A DNA stretch of 64,000 bases from Caldichromatium japonicum (GCF_011290485.1 NZ_CP048029.1:1471155-1535154), one strand, 5' to 3'. Counted from the stretch's first letter, positions 36,444-47,324 are shown. Numbers and translations are program-made. The notes: generated by a model not told the origin, from the sequence alone.

Positions 36444-36603
36444 GGATGGGCCTCTAGCCCTAGCCCGGCGGGGGCAGAAGGCCTATCCCTCGTCGGGATG
36501 GGAGGGACGATCCTGCTGCTGGGTGCAGCCGGATCATTGAGCGCTTGATCGGTGCGCTATCCGTCACAACGGCTGGGGAGCAATTTGGCCGTCGCTGCTC
36601 CAT

Positions 36604-36630
36604 AAAAAACCCCGCGCTAATGGCGGGGTT
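36604..36630 (-). terminator. Rho-independent terminator of the tRNA-Ala gene
   Basis: AACCCCGC and GCGGGGTT pair perfectly over 8 bp (36608-36630, 7-nt loop). On the minus strand they are followed by TTTTTT. It begins 8 bp after the tRNA CCA end. Confidence 0.85.
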
Positions 36631-36637
36631 GGGGACT

Positions 36638-36713
<76 letters not shown>

Positions 36714-37037
36714 TTGTTCCGGTCTGCTTAGACCATGGCAGTACCTAGGCTAGGCATCATATTATCTATCATCCCAGATCCTCTGACAAGGACCTGTATG
36801 TGTCCACCACCTTTGGCACTCAGGATGCCATTCTCAGCAGGTATGAGAGCATGGGTTTCTGGCCCAAGCGGTGGTGAAGGCGCTCAGGCCTCGGAGAACT
36901 TGTGCTATAGACCGTCGGGCACGCGCGCCACCGTGTCGATGGCCAGGTACTGCCAGTGCGCTGCCATGCGTCTGTTTTATGTCAGGCGCCCGACCTAGTA
37001 TCATGATGGTGATTCCAGATCTCTCGATGAGACAGCT
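36714..37037. other. Intergenic region upstream of folD
   Basis: 324 bp without a supported gene. A frame from 36735 to 36998 has no family features and no ribosome-binding site. The region should contain the tRNA-Ala promoter on the minus strand and the folD promoter on the plus strand, but no clear boxes were identified. Confidence 0.6.
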
Positions 37038-37895
37038 ATGACCGCCGCTCTACTCGATGGCAAGGCCATCGCCGCTGCGCTCCAGGGCGAGATCAAACAA
37101 CGCGCCGCCCTGTTCGCTGAACGCCAGGGACGCCCCCCAGGGCTAGCCGTGATCCTGGTGGGCGACAATCTAGCCTCCCAGGTCTATGTGCGCAACAAGC
37201 GCCGCGCCTGTGCAGAGGCCGGGTTTCATTCCGCGCTCCATGCACTGCCGGCGACGACCACCCAAGCCGAGCTATTGGAGCTGATCAACCGCTTGAACGC
37301 CGATCCCACCATCGATGGCATCCTGGTCCAGCTCCCGCTCCCCGAGGATCTAGATGAATCGGCGGTCACCGAATGCATCTGCCCGACCAAGGACGTCGAT
37401 GGCTTTCACCCCGACAATGTGGGACGGCTGGTACTGCGCCGGCCCAGGCTGCGCCCCTGCACCCCCAAGGGGATCATGCGTCTCTTGGCCGAGACCGGGG
37501 CACGGCTGGAGGGGCTGGATGCGGTGGTGATCGGTCAATCCAATATCGTTGGGCGCCCGATGGCCTTGGAGCTTTTGGCCGCACGCTGCACCGTAACCAT
37601 TTGCCACAGCCGTACCCGCGATCTGGCAGACAAGGCACGCAGCGCCGACATCCTGGTCGCTGCGGTCGGGCGCCCTGCCTTTGTTCCGGGCGATTGGATC
37701 AAGCGGGGCGCGATCCTGATCGATGTCGGGATCAATCGCCTGGCCGATGGTCGTCTCGTCGGGGATTTAGAGTTTGCCACCTGCGCCGAACGCGCCGCAT
37801 GGATCACGCCGGTGCCCGGCGGGGTCGGGCCCATGACCATCGCCAGCCTGCTTGAAAACACCCTCGAGGCCGCCGAGTTGCACGCCGGCGCCTAA
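37038..37895 (+). CDS. folD: Bifunctional methylenetetrahydrofolate dehydrogenase/cyclohydrolase
   Basis: 285 residues. [14 protein letters not shown] (catalytic Lys), [31 protein letters not shown] (NADP-binding loop) and [13 protein letters not shown] are all present. It interconverts methylene-, methenyl- and formyl-tetrahydrofolate for one-carbon metabolism. The gene is intact. Confidence 0.95.
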   Translation: MTAALLDGKAIAAALQGEIKQRAALFAERQGRPPGLAVILVGDNLASQVYVRNKRRACAEAGFHSALHALPATTTQAELLELINRLNADPTIDGILVQLPLPEDLDESAVTECICPTKDVDGFHPDNVGRLVLRRPRLRPCTPKGIMRLLAETGARLEGLDAVVIGQSNIVGRPMALELLAARCTVTICHSRTRDLADKARSADILVAAVGRPAFVPGDWIKRGAILIDVGINRLADGRLVGDLEFATCAERAAWITPVPGGVGPMTIASLLENTLEAAELHAGA

Positions 37896-37918
37896 GCCTG
37901 GAGCCTGGTCTCGCCCTC

Positions 37919-38359
37919 ATGATCGATGCGCTCTGGACCTGGATCGGCACCCATGAGTCCTTGTTGCTGGCCCTAGTCGGTCTGTCGGCCCTGATCCTGA
38001 TCGCGTCCCTCTTGACCCTCCCCTTCGCGATCGCTGCGATCCCCGAGGATTATTTTGCGGCGGACCGACGCAGCAGCGGTTTTCGGGCCGGGCATCCTCT
38101 GGCATCTATCGGCCTGCGGCTCATCAAAAACGCCCTGGGGTGGCTGCTGATCCTGGCCGGGCTTGCGATGTTGGTCCTGCCCGGTCAGGGGATCCTGACC
38201 CTTTTTGTCGGCCTGATCCTGAGCGATTTCCCAGGCAAGCATGCGCTCGAACGGCGCCTTGCCGCCGATCCCCGTATCCTGGCGGCGCTGAACTGGCTGC
38301 GCCAGCGCGCTGGGCGGGCGCCATTTCGAGTACCCTCCCCAAGCGGGGACCGGGATTGA
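37919..38359 (+). CDS. PGPGW-like small membrane protein
   Basis: 146 residues with two clear membrane segments, at residues about 16-42 and 70-90. The second contains LVLPGQGILTLFVGLILSDFPGK, like the PGPGW family of putative transmembrane proteins. Function is unknown. It lies 23 bp after folD, so co-transcription is likely, and converges on the glutathione-peroxidase-like gene. Confidence 0.7.
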   Translation: MIDALWTWIGTHESLLLALVGLSALILIASLLTLPFAIAAIPEDYFAADRRSSGFRAGHPLASIGLRLIKNALGWLLILAGLAMLVLPGQGILTLFVGLILSDFPGKHALERRLAADPRILAALNWLRQRAGRAPFRVPSPSGDRD

Positions 38360-38364
38360 GCCTG

Positions 38365-38910
38365 TCACAATAGCGCTTCGATCGCCTGGATGATCTGCGG
38401 GCTATCGGGCGGGGTCTGGCTCGGATAGTGCGCGACCAACCGGCCATCGCGATCGATGAGATATTTGAAAAAGTTCCATTGCGGGTAGGGCGCACCTGCC
38501 TGGGCCAACCGCTCAAACAGTGGTGCGGCCTTGCCGGGCTTAACGCTGACCTTCTCGAACATGGGGAACTCGACGGCATAGGTCAGACGGCAAAAGTCCT
38601 GGATCTCGCGCTCACTGCCCGGTTCCTGATTGGCGAAGTTATTGGACGGAAAGCCCAGGACGACCAGACCGCGATCCTTATAGGTGCGATAGAGCCGCTC
38701 AAGTGCATCGTATTGAGGGGTAAAGCCGCAACGGCTGGCTGTATTGACGACCAAGATGACCTGACCGCGATACTGCTCGCAGAGATTGATCCGCTCATCG
38801 CTCGCCAGGCGCCGTATCTCCAGATCGAGCAAGGGCGGACAATCCTTGGGTTCGGCGACCAGGACCATCCCTACGGCCAACAGACCCACCAACCAGACCA
38901 ATGGCTTCAT
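38365..38910 (-). CDS. Glutathione peroxidase-like thiol peroxidase, exported
   Basis: 181 residues. An N-terminal hydrophobic segment (PLVWLVGLLAVGMVLVA) should be a signal peptide. The peroxidase site VVNTASRCGFTPQY carries the peroxidatic Cys; LGFPSNNFANQEPG and WNFFKYLIDRDG complete the fold, with Gln and Trp of the active-site tetrad. It reduces peroxides, probably in the periplasm with thioredoxin-like reductants. Confidence 0.88.
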   Translation of the reverse strand: MKPLVWLVGLLAVGMVLVAEPKDCPPLLDLEIRRLASDERINLCEQYRGQVILVVNTASRCGFTPQYDALERLYRTYKDRGLVVLGFPSNNFANQEPGSEREIQDFCRLTYAVEFPMFEKVSVKPGKAAPLFERLAQAGAPYPQWNFFKYLIDRDGRLVAHYPSQTPPDSPQIIQAIEALL

Positions 38911-39039
38911 CGCATATCTCCGTTTCAGAGGATTCTCGGTGTGCCCCTAACTGGGGCGACTGGGGCAGTATTGCAATCGTTCGGGTAAGCCCGAATCATA
39001 GGGCCTTAGATTGTCCGTTGATACAGATAGGGCAGGATC

Positions 39040-39783
39040 ATGAACGATTGGGTCAAGGCGCAGGTCGTCGGCAAACACCGTTGGAATGAAGGTCTGCATA
39101 GCCTCCAGTTTGAGTCGGAGCCGATCGAGTTTGTTGCTGGTCAATTCATCAAGGTCGCGCTCGAGATCGCGGGTGAGCGCATCGGGCGCCCCTATTCGCT
39201 GGTCAATCCACCCGGGCAGCAACCCATTGAGATCTTTTTCAATGAGATCAGCGAAGGCCCATTGACCCCAAGACTGTCAGCGCTTGAACCGGGCGACCCC
39301 GTCTGGCTCACCCGCAAGGCGAGCGGGGTCTTCACCCTCGAAACCGTCCAGCCCGCTTCTACCCTCTGGCTCTTGGCGACGGGCACGGGTCTGGGGGTAT
39401 ATCTCTCGATCCTGCGCACGCCCGACCCCTGGCGGCTATTCGAGCGGGTGATCCTGGTCCACGGGGTGCGGCATGGCGCCGACCTGGCCTATGGCGAGTG
39501 TCTCGATGCGGTCGGGGCCCAGTATCCAGGCCGGTTGCTGCGCTTGAATGCGGTCAGCCGCGAGCCCTGGCCGGGGGCCTTCGCCGGGCGGATCACCGAG
39601 TTCTTGACCAGCAGCGCCCTGGAGCAACAGGCGGGCACCCTGATCGACCCCCAGACCAGCCATGTCATGCTCTGCGGCAACTCGGCGATGATCAAGGACA
39701 TCAAGGCGATCTTAGAGGCGCGGGGGCTCAAACGCCATCGGCGCGATGCGCCGGGTCAGTATACGACCGAGCAGTATCACTGA
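39040..39783 (+). CDS. fpr: Ferredoxin--NADP(+) reductase
   Basis: 247 residues, the size of bacterial Fpr. RPYSLVNPP (FAD-binding), LLATGTGLGVYLSIL (NADP-binding) and VMLCGNSAMIKD are present, and the protein ends near an aromatic/His tail (TEQYH). It transfers electrons between ferredoxin or flavodoxin and NADP(H). Its last 56 bp overlap msbA on the other strand. Confidence 0.92.
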   Translation: MNDWVKAQVVGKHRWNEGLHSLQFESEPIEFVAGQFIKVALEIAGERIGRPYSLVNPPGQQPIEIFFNEISEGPLTPRLSALEPGDPVWLTRKASGVFTLETVQPASTLWLLATGTGLGVYLSILRTPDPWRLFERVILVHGVRHGADLAYGECLDAVGAQYPGRLLRLNAVSREPWPGAFAGRITEFLTSSALEQQAGTLIDPQTSHVMLCGNSAMIKDIKAILEARGLKRHRRDAPGQYTTEQYH

Positions 39784-41530
39784 ATTGCAGCCGGTAGAGG
39801 TGTGCATAACGCCCCCCGCGCGCCAGGAGCTCGGCATGCCGCCCCTGTTCGACGATGCGCCCCTCGTCGAGCACCAGGATACGGTCGGCACGTTCGACGG
39901 TCGAGAGCCGGTGGGCGATGATCAGGGTAGTGCGGCGGGACATCAGGGTCTCGAGCGCGGCCTGGATATGGCGCTCGGACTCGGCATCGAGCGCCGAGGT
40001 TGCCTCGTCCAGGATCAGGATGGGGGCATCCTTGAGCATGACACGGGCGATGGCGAGCCGCTGGCGCTGGCCGCCCGAGAGTAAGACCCCACGGTCGCCG
40101 ATCAGGGTCTCGAACCCCTGGGGAAGCGCCTGGATGAACTCCAGGGCATGGGCACTGGCCGCCGCCGCTGCAAGCTCGGCGCGGCTGGGCGGATGGGGGC
40201 AGCCATAGGCGATATTGTTGGCGATCGTATCATTCAACAGCATCACCTCCTGGCTGACCAAGGCGATCTGGGCGCGCAGGCTGGCCAGGGTCAACTCATG
40301 GATCGGTATGCCATCGAGCTGGATCTCGCCCTCGCTCGGGTCATAGAACCGCGGCAAGAGATTGACGAGCGTGCTCTTGCCACTGCCCGAGCGTCCGACC
40401 AAGGCCACCCGCTCGCCCGGCTCGATCAGCAGATTGATCCCGCGCAGTGCCGGCGGCTGATCCGGGGCATAGCGATGGGTGACCTGCCGATATTCGATCC
40501 GCCCCTGGGCACGGGCAATCACTCGCTGACCGGTGTCGGGCTCCACTTCGACGTCGATCAGCTCGAACAGGCTCTCTGCGGCGATAATCCCGCGCTGCAG
40601 CTGGCCATTGACCGCCGTGAGCCGCTTGACCGGCGGCAACAACAGGCCCATCGCCACCACGAACGACATGAAGGTCCCCACCGAGATGTCCTCCTTGAGC
40701 CCTTGCAGGGTGGAGAGATAGACAACGATGGCGATGGCGATGGCCGAGATAAGCTGGACGAGCGGGACGCTGGCCGCCTCGGTGGCGATCAGCTTCATCT
40801 GCAATGAGCGGGTCTTTTCGTTGATTGCCGAAAAGCGCGCTGCCTCACGCGCCTGCGCCCCGAACGCCTTGACCAGGCGATGGCCCTCGATGGCCTCCTG
40901 CGCGACCTGGGTGAGTTCCCCGACCCGCTCCTGGATGCGCCGACTGTGGCGGCGCAGGCGCTTGGTGGCATATTTAAGCGCCCCCGCCATCGTCGGCCCG
41001 ATGATCAAAAAGATCAGCGCCAGCCCCGCGTTGAGATACAGCATATAGGCCATGAGCCCAAGCACGCTGAAACCGTCGCGCACCAAGGTGGTGACCGCCG
41101 AGGTCGCAGCCGTGGCCACGTTTTCGACGTTATAGGTCAGCTTGGCCAGCAATGTCCCCGCGCCCTGATGGTCGTAGAAACGCGCCGGTGCGCGCAGTAG
41201 GTGCTCGAACATCTCCTGGCGCAGGTCGGCCACCACCCTCCGCCCGACCCAGCTCAGGAAATAGGTATTCACGAAGCCCGCCACCCCGCGCACCAGAAAC
41301 AGCCCGATCAATAACCAGGGCATCAGGCGCACGACCGCGGGGTCGCGCTGGACGAAGCTGCCGTCGATCAGGGGCCGCATCAGGGCGGCAAACACCGGCT
41401 CGGTGGCGGCAAAGACCAGCATGCCGGCGATCGACAGCGCAAAGACCCGCCAATAGGGACGGACATACCCGAGCAGACGCCGATAGACCTGACGCGCCCC
41501 TGTCGAGGAAAGCCCGACGCCCTGGCTCAT
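39728..41530 (-). CDS. msbA: Lipid A export ABC transporter MsbA
   Basis: 600 residues, a fused membrane and ATPase half-transporter. Six helices precede Walker A GRSGSGKST, the signature LSGGQRQRLAIARVML and Walker B ILILDEATSALD, with a switch His in IAHRLST. It flips lipid A-core across the inner membrane. The start overlaps the exbD stop by four bases, so it is coupled to the ExbB/ExbD genes, a common arrangement. Confidence 0.93.
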   Translation of the reverse strand: MSQGVGLSSTGARQVYRRLLGYVRPYWRVFALSIAGMLVFAATEPVFAALMRPLIDGSFVQRDPAVVRLMPWLLIGLFLVRGVAGFVNTYFLSWVGRRVVADLRQEMFEHLLRAPARFYDHQGAGTLLAKLTYNVENVATAATSAVTTLVRDGFSVLGLMAYMLYLNAGLALIFLIIGPTMAGALKYATKRLRRHSRRIQERVGELTQVAQEAIEGHRLVKAFGAQAREAARFSAINEKTRSLQMKLIATEAASVPLVQLISAIAIAIVVYLSTLQGLKEDISVGTFMSFVVAMGLLLPPVKRLTAVNGQLQRGIIAAESLFELIDVEVEPDTGQRVIARAQGRIEYRQVTHRYAPDQPPALRGINLLIEPGERVALVGRSGSGKSTLVNLLPRFYDPSEGEIQLDGIPIHELTLASLRAQIALVSQEVMLLNDTIANNIAYGCPHPPSRAELAAAAASAHALEFIQALPQGFETLIGDRGVLLSGGQRQRLAIARVMLKDAPILILDEATSALDAESERHIQAALETLMSRRTTLIIAHRLSTVERADRILVLDEGRIVEQGRHAELLARGGRYAHLYRLQFSDTARSYTDPAHRADGV

Positions 41531-41955
41531 GGGGCAGCGTCTTCCGCACGGTTGGCGGCAAAGGCGATCCGGCTCAAACCCGCTTGGCTGGCGGCATCCA
41601 TCGCGCTCATCACCGCCTGGTGCGGTGTGGCGGCGTCGGCCTGGATCAGGACGGGCAGGCTGCGATCCTCGCCGCGGCGTTCGGTGAGGATCTTGACCAG
41701 GGTCGAGAGACGCGGATCGATCACCTCGCGGTCATCGATGAAAAAACGCCCGGCGCGATCGATGACAATCCGAATCATCGCCTGCTCTTGGGCAGGCACA
41801 TCCTCGCCCTGGGCGTGTGGAAGCTGTACCCGCAGACGCGCATCGTCCTTGAAAGTGGTCGAGACCATAAAAAAGATCAGGAGCAAAAAGACGATGTCGA
41901 TCAAAGGCGCCAGATTGATCTCGACCGGTGGGGGGCGGCGCGGGCGAAAGTTCAT
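41527..41955 (-). CDS. exbD: ExbD/TolR-type biopolymer transport protein
   Basis: 142 residues: one N-terminal helix (INLAPLIDIVFLLLIFFMV) with the proton-coupling Asp in LID, then a periplasmic domain. With ExbB it converts proton motive force into mechanical work for TonB-type systems. Four-base overlaps join it to exbB and msbA. Confidence 0.92.
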   Translation of the reverse strand: MNFRPRRPPPVEINLAPLIDIVFLLLIFFMVSTTFKDDARLRVQLPHAQGEDVPAQEQAMIRIVIDRAGRFFIDDREVIDPRLSTLVKILTERRGEDRSLPVLIQADAATPHQAVMSAMDAASQAGLSRIAFAANRAEDAAP

Positions 41956-42581
41956 GCATCCACCTCGGTACTCAACTCACGTCCGCTCTGCAAGATCTCG
42001 ATCAGACGCAGCGCCTCTTCCTCCATCTCCAGCGCCAAGCGGTTGACGTGGCCCTCGAAGAACCGATGGAACATCAGCGCCGGAATACCGACCGAAAGCC
42101 CAGCCGCCGTGGTGATCAGCGCCTTGGAGATCCCGCCGGCCAACACCGCCGCATTACCCACACCTGCTTGCATAATTACACCAAAGATATCGATCATCCC
42201 CAGAACCGTGCCGAGCAGCCCGAGCAGGGGCGCGATCGCGGCGATGGTCCCGAGGGTGTTGAGAAAACGCTCCAGCTCGGCTACGACATGGCGTCCAGCA
42301 TCATCGATCGCCTCCTTCATCACCTCACGTGCATGCCGGCGGTTGATCAGCCCGGCGGCCAAGATTCGCCCCAAGGCAGAACCATCGCGGATGTCGAGGA
42401 TCGCCGTCTCGGTCAGCCGGCCTTGCTGATCGAGTCGCCAGATCTCTTCGATCAGACCGGAAGGCATGAGCCGACTGCGGCGCAATGTCCAGGCGCGCTC
42501 GATCACGATGGCCGTGGCTAGGATCGAACAGGCCAGGATCGGCGCCATCACCCAACCGCCGGCATAGATCAGTTCAAGCAT
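41952..42581 (-). CDS. exbB: ExbB/TolQ-type proton channel protein
   Basis: 209 residues from ATG at 42581 (MLELIYAGGWVMAPILACSI). Three helices; the conserved cytoplasmic stretch RFLNTLGTIAAIAPLLGLLGTVLGM is present, in pieces. It forms the pentameric motor ring around ExbD. The downstream exbD overlaps by four bases; the PP2C gene is 89 bp upstream on the same strand. Confidence 0.92.
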   Translation of the reverse strand: MLELIYAGGWVMAPILACSILATAIVIERAWTLRRSRLMPSGLIEEIWRLDQQGRLTETAILDIRDGSALGRILAAGLINRRHAREVMKEAIDDAGRHVVAELERFLNTLGTIAAIAPLLGLLGTVLGMIDIFGVIMQAGVGNAAVLAGGISKALITTAAGLSVGIPALMFHRFFEGHVNRLALEMEEEALRLIEILQSGRELSTEVDA

Positions 42582-42670
42582 GGATCCCCCGCATGACCGA
42601 CGCGGCACGCCGGCATTGATTGGATGTCTGATGATACCCGAAGCATCTCGGTGTGCCCGCGGGACATCCC

Positions 42671-43438
42671 TCACCTATCGCTGGACAGCGTTGGTCCAGT
42701 CGATGGATCAATCGCACTGACCCAGACCGTGAGCGCGGTGTAATTGTCCTGGTCGGGCAACTGGCGCGTGCGGAGGATGCCCTCCATCCGGTCGAGCCAA
42801 TCTTGCGTACTGGATGCCTCGGCAAGGGTGGAGAGCATCTCGGCCTCGGTCACCGCCTCCCAGAACCCATCGGTGCACAGCAAGAAGGCATCGTCCGGCA
42901 GAAGGGCCAGCGGCGCCTCGGCAAGGGTCGGGCGCGGTGGGTATTGATCGCCCAGGGTCCGTAACAGGCGATGGCGATCCTCATGAAAGCGCACCGCCTC
43001 GGGCGCAACATCGCCGGCGCGCACCAAGGCCTGGGCCACGCTATGATCAGCGGTCTGAAACATAATCCTGCCGGCGCGAAAGCCATAGACCCTGCTGTCG
43101 CCCAGATGCAACCAGAGCGCCTGTCTGCCATCGCTCATCAGGAGCGCAAGCGTGGTGCGCATCCCAGCCAATGCCTGGTGAGATTGCTGGTATGCCTGTA
43201 AGACCGCGGCTGTAGCGGTTATCCCGGACGCAAGCACTTGGGACTCAAGTGGACACTCAGGCGGCAACACCTGCAAGAAGGTTTCAACAGCAACCCGCGC
43301 GGCGACCGCCCCACCGCCGTGCCCGCCCAGACCATCGGCCACCAGCCATAACCCATCGCGCCAACAATAGGCGTCCTGATTATCAGCTCGCCTGCCGGCC
43401 ATGCTCAGGACAGCGGTTTGAAAGTGCAGAGCGGTCAT
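42671..43438 (-). CDS. PP2C-type Ser/Thr protein phosphatase
   Basis: 255 residues with the metal-binding motifs of PPM phosphatases: RADNQDAYC, VADGLGGHGGG, LHLGDSRVY, LLCTDGFWEAV and a final DNYTAL. No membrane segment. It removes phosphate from Ser/Thr, possibly counteracting the kinase encoded at 56696. It is upstream of exbB on the same strand. Confidence 0.88.
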   Translation of the reverse strand: MTALHFQTAVLSMAGRRADNQDAYCWRDGLWLVADGLGGHGGGAVAARVAVETFLQVLPPECPLESQVLASGITATAAVLQAYQQSHQALAGMRTTLALLMSDGRQALWLHLGDSRVYGFRAGRIMFQTADHSVAQALVRAGDVAPEAVRFHEDRHRLLRTLGDQYPPRPTLAEAPLALLPDDAFLLCTDGFWEAVTEAEMLSTLAEASSTQDWLDRMEGILRTRQLPDQDNYTALTVWVSAIDPSTGPTLSSDR

Positions 43439-43592
43439 GGGTCATCGTCAAAGCCGTTTTGCTGGGCGAGATGCTAAAGGATCCCTCTTGGGGTGCTGGC
43501 CAGAAAACACTGCCGATGCACGGTCTGACCTGTCAAGACGCCACTGCGCCCGGCCAAAACGATTGACAGCAAATTGTCGCTGCGGCCGCTTT

Positions 43593-45867
43593 TTAGGGCA
43601 TATCATGGCTGATCGCCCCCGCTTGGTCGGGATCGGCTGCCTCTCGGCGCATTTGCGAGCGCGACAACCAGTGATCGAGCATGTCATAGAGGGTTTCGGG
43701 ACGCACGGGCTTGGGCAGGAAACCATCCATCCCCGCTGCAAGACAACGCTCGCGATCCTCGACGAAGATATTGGCGGTCATGGCGATGATCGGCAGCGGA
43801 CGTTTCGACAACTGCTGGCGAATCAGTTGGGTCGCTGCCAAACCGTCCATCCCCGGCATTTGTACATCCATCAGGATCAGGTCATAGGACTGGGTCGCGC
43901 TCAGGCGCACGGCCTCGGCCCCATCGTTGGCCGTCATAACAGTCAGACCCGCTGCTTCAAGCAAAAAGCGGGCGATCTCTTGATTGATGGGTTCATCCTC
44001 GACCAACAGGACCCGCCTCCCGGCATGATGGCGCTTGAGGCGTTCTTGGGCGCTCGCTCCAGTCAACTGAGACTGAGGGGTCAAGACGGGGGCGGGGGCC
44101 TTGCGCAGACGGGCGGTAAACCAAAACAGACTACCGACCCCAGGCGTACTATCGGCGCCGGCATCGCCGCCCATCAAGCGCGCCAGATGCTGGGTGATGG
44201 CCAAACCTAGCCCCGTGCCTCCGCGCAGCCGTGCATTTGCATCCTGGCCCTGTTCGAATGGTTTGAAGAGACGCGCCAATACATCAGGCGCGATCCCGCT
44301 GCCTGTGTCCTCGACCTCGAAGCGCAGCAGGATGCCTTGTCCATCCTCCTCGACCTGTTTAACTCGCACCCTGACCCAACCGCGCTCGGTGAATTTGATG
44401 GCATTACCGATATAGTTGATCAGGGCCTGCTTGATTCGGGTGGGATCGCCGATGAGCGGCGGCAAGGAATCGACAAGCTCGCTGCTAAGCACAAGCCCCT
44501 TGGCCTGGGCCTGGCTCTGGAGGATCTCTATGACCTGGGCCACCAGCTCGGCAGGTACGAATGGCTCTTCAGCGAGCAGCGAGCCTGAGCTGACCGGCCT
44601 CGATCTTGGAGAACTCGAGGATGGCGTCGATGAGATTGAGGAGATGCTGGCTGGCGCTATCCAGCTTGACCAGCAGAACCTCCTGCTCGGGGGTCAAACC
44701 CGTCTGGCGCAAGAGGTGCACTATGCCGGAGATGGCATGGAGCGGGGTGCGGATCTCGTGGCTCATACTAGCCAGAAATGCGCTCTTGGCGCGATTGGCG
44801 GCATCGGCGGCATTGCGGGCAGCGGCAAGCTCATTGGTGCGTGCCTCAACGATGGCCTCGAGCTGATCGCGATGCTGTCTTAGTTCTGTCTCCGCTCGCC
44901 GCAAGGCAGTGATGTCGCGTGCGATCCCCAAGACCCCGATCAGCCGTCCATCCGGGCCATACAGCGGGGCCCTGATGGTCTCGAGATGCTCCTGGTGGCC
45001 GTCGTCGGCAAAGGTCAAGATCTCTTCGCTGACCGTTGGTCCGCCGGCGGCGATAGCCTTGCGATCATGTTCGCGAAAGACCTCGGCCTTGGCCTCGAGA
45101 AAGAAATCGCGGTCGCTGTGCCCTACGATCTCGGAGGCAGGTTTCCCGATAAAGCGTTCAAAGCGGGCATTGCAGGCAAGATAAGCCCCATCGAGGTCTT
45201 TGAGCCAGACGAGATCAGGGATCGAGCGGATCAGGCTCTGTAACAGGGTGCGTTCGCCTGCCAGCAACTGCTCGCTCTCGATCCGTTTCTCTTGGGTATA
45301 GAGCAGTAGTCCCATGAGGACCGTTAACCCCGGGAGGACGATGAGGCAGGGGATGGCGATCTGCTCGATCACCTGGTTGCGCCAGTTCAGTGGTAAGGTG
45401 ATGATCAAGCTCAGGGATAGAATATGCACCAGCAGGCCTAATGCCGCCAGCGACCAGACATTGATCTCGAGCCCACGGCGCACGTGCCAGACATGCCAGA
45501 GACTGCCTAGAAGGGCGGCGCCCAAGATGCTTCCCACGCCCATATAGATCGCCGGACCGCCGATCCAGAGACGATAACCGGCTGCAATCGCCGCCGCCAA
45601 CCCAGCAGAGGGGATACCGCCAAACAAGCCCGCCAGGCTGATCACCACGGTGCGCCCGTCAAAGATGAACTGGGGATCGAGCCTGACCGGATAGATCATG
45701 CCGATGACTGCGACTAGCCCAAAGCTTAGGCCATTGAGAAGTCTTACCCAGAGGCATTCGCGCGGAAGCCGCGCCAGTATCAATCCATGCACTGCCACCA
45801 GGGTCAGCAGCAAAGCAGCGTTGTTGATCAGATCAACTAGGATACTCATATCAACTAGGATACTCAT
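43593..45867 (-). pseudogene. Hybrid sensor histidine kinase broken by a 7-bp duplication
   Basis: Before the break: a 5TM-5TMR_LYT sensor region (YPVRLDPQFIFDGRTVVIS), a PAS domain (WLKDLDGAYLACNARFERF) and HisKA with the phospho-His in SMSHEIRTPLH. A perfect 7-bp tandem duplication (44571-44584) then shifts the frame. The second part holds HATPase (TGSGIAPD, GGTGLGLAI) and a receiver domain (LILMDVQMPGMDG). An 18-bp tandem duplication (45832-45867) doubles MSILVD at the start. The ATG at 45867 has a GAAGG site upstream. It could still make a kinase without its catalytic domain. Confidence 0.9.
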
Positions 45868-45902
45868 GAAGACCTTCGGGCCAGAGCAAAACGGCACCTA
45901 GT

Positions 45903-47324
45903 CTAATCCAGATTGATTGACAAGGGGTACGTAAGCCCAGGCCAGAGCTGCTGCCAAGGGCAGCCCTGCCAGGTCAATGACCCCGCCGGGGTATCCCTGA
46001 TCCCGTCTGGGTGACAGGCTGTGATCCCTGCGATCGCGATCAGTCGCCCATTGCAAAAGAGCATGGGCCAGCGCGGGCGCAGCCAGGCTGGGATGCCAGC
46101 CTCCTGGAACAGCTTTTTGACATCGCGCCGCGCTCCCCCGGGGCGGGCGCGGCAGGGCCGACCCCATTGGCCAAAGCGGACTTGGGTCAGGATCGGAACG
46201 TCTCGCCATCTTTTAAGCGGTTCCCATACGAGGCGCCCTAAACCGGCCGGCAGCTCCAGATGCACCGACCGCTCTCCGAGTAGCCACAGCAGCGTTGTCT
46301 CACTGGGCAAGGGTGGGAATGGCGGCAAGGCCAGAAGCAGATCGCGGTAGCGCCGGATCTCGCACCCTGACCACTGGATCAGCGGATAGGCATCGGCACG
46401 GGCGGGGATGAACTCGGTGAGTAGACGCTTGAGGCGCTGGGCATCCGGAGGCTGAAACCCCTGCTCGCTGAGCCAGAGACGGATGACCGCCTTGGCCAAG
46501 GAAGGATCTAGAGACATGAGATGGGCGATCGACAGCGTCCCCGGCAGAGCGCCCCGCACCTCCTCCAGGGTCTGGGCCGCCAGCCGCTCGCTCAGTTCAG
46601 CCGCTTCGGCGCATAGACGCGCGCTGCGCACGAGATTTTGGACGGTTGCCGGCCAGCGGGCGCGCAAATGCGGCAGTATCTGATGACGCAGATAGTTGCG
46701 GTCGAAACGCGTCTCGGCATTGCTGGGATCATCGATCCAGAACAGGCCATAATGTTGGGCATAGGCGACAAGCAAGGCCCGGTCGAGGTCGAGGAATGGG
46801 CGGAAGAGACGGCCAGCGCCCAAGGGGGCAAGGGCCGGCATGGCGGCCAATCCCGCAGGCCCGCTGCCGCGCAGCAAGGCCAAGAGCAGCGTCTCAGCCT
46901 GGTCATCGCCATGCTGGGCGAGCAGCAATACCTCGCCTGGCATGAGCAGGCGCCCAAAGATGGCGCGGCGCGCTGCACGCGCCCAGGATTCGATGCTTGT
47001 GCCTCGGGTGGGCGGTAGGTCCGGCCAGTCGATCATCAGAGGGATGGCGAGCTCGGCGCAACGGGCGGCGCAGTGTTCGGCCCATGTGCCTGAGGCCGGA
47101 TGCAGATCATGATCAACATGGACGGCTGCAAGCCGCCCTATACCAGGGAGATCGGGTGCCTGTCGGCGCAGCTCGGCAAGGACAGCTAACAAGACGCTCG
47201 AATCCAGACCACCGCTATAGGCAAGCCAATAACGTTGGACATCACCGAGCGCAGCAAGCTGTCTGTGCAGATGTTCAAGCAGGCGCCCTACCCCGTCCCG
47301 TTCATCCCTCCTTGAAGCGCCCAT
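45903..47324 (-). CDS. tilS: tRNA(Ile)-lysidine synthetase
   Basis: 473 residues. The PP-loop [10 protein letters not shown] (residues about 37-46), HVDHDLHP and [13 protein letters not shown] are typical of TilS, which modifies C34 of the AUA-reading tRNA-Ile. The C-terminal substrate-binding domains follow. The start overlaps the accA 3' end by 23 bp. The gene is intact. Confidence 0.92.
   Translation of the reverse strand: MGASRRDERDGVGRLLEHLHRQLAALGDVQRYWLAYSGGLDSSVLLAVLAELRRQAPDLPGIGRLAAVHVDHDLHPASGTWAEHCAARCAELAIPLMIDWPDLPPTRGTSIESWARAARRAIFGRLLMPGEVLLLAQHGDDQAETLLLALLRGSGPAGLAAMPALAPLGAGRLFRPFLDLDRALLVAYAQHYGLFWIDDPSNAETRFDRNYLRHQILPHLRARWPATVQNLVRSARLCAEAAELSERLAAQTLEEVRGALPGTLSIAHLMSLDPSLAKAVIRLWLSEQGFQPPDAQRLKRLLTEFIPARADAYPLIQWSGCEIRRYRDLLLALPPFPPLPSETTLLWLLGERSVHLELPAGLGRLVWEPLKRWRDVPILTQVRFGQWGRPCRARPGGARRDVKKLFQEAGIPAWLRPRWPMLFCNGRLIAIAGITACHPDGIRDTPAGSLTWQGCPWQQLWPGLTYPLSINLD

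Noticed and set aside
36735-36998. 87-codon open frame between tRNA-Ala and folD
   Set aside because: No ribosome-binding site, no recognisable motif, and Cys/Pro-rich composition unlike neighbouring genes.
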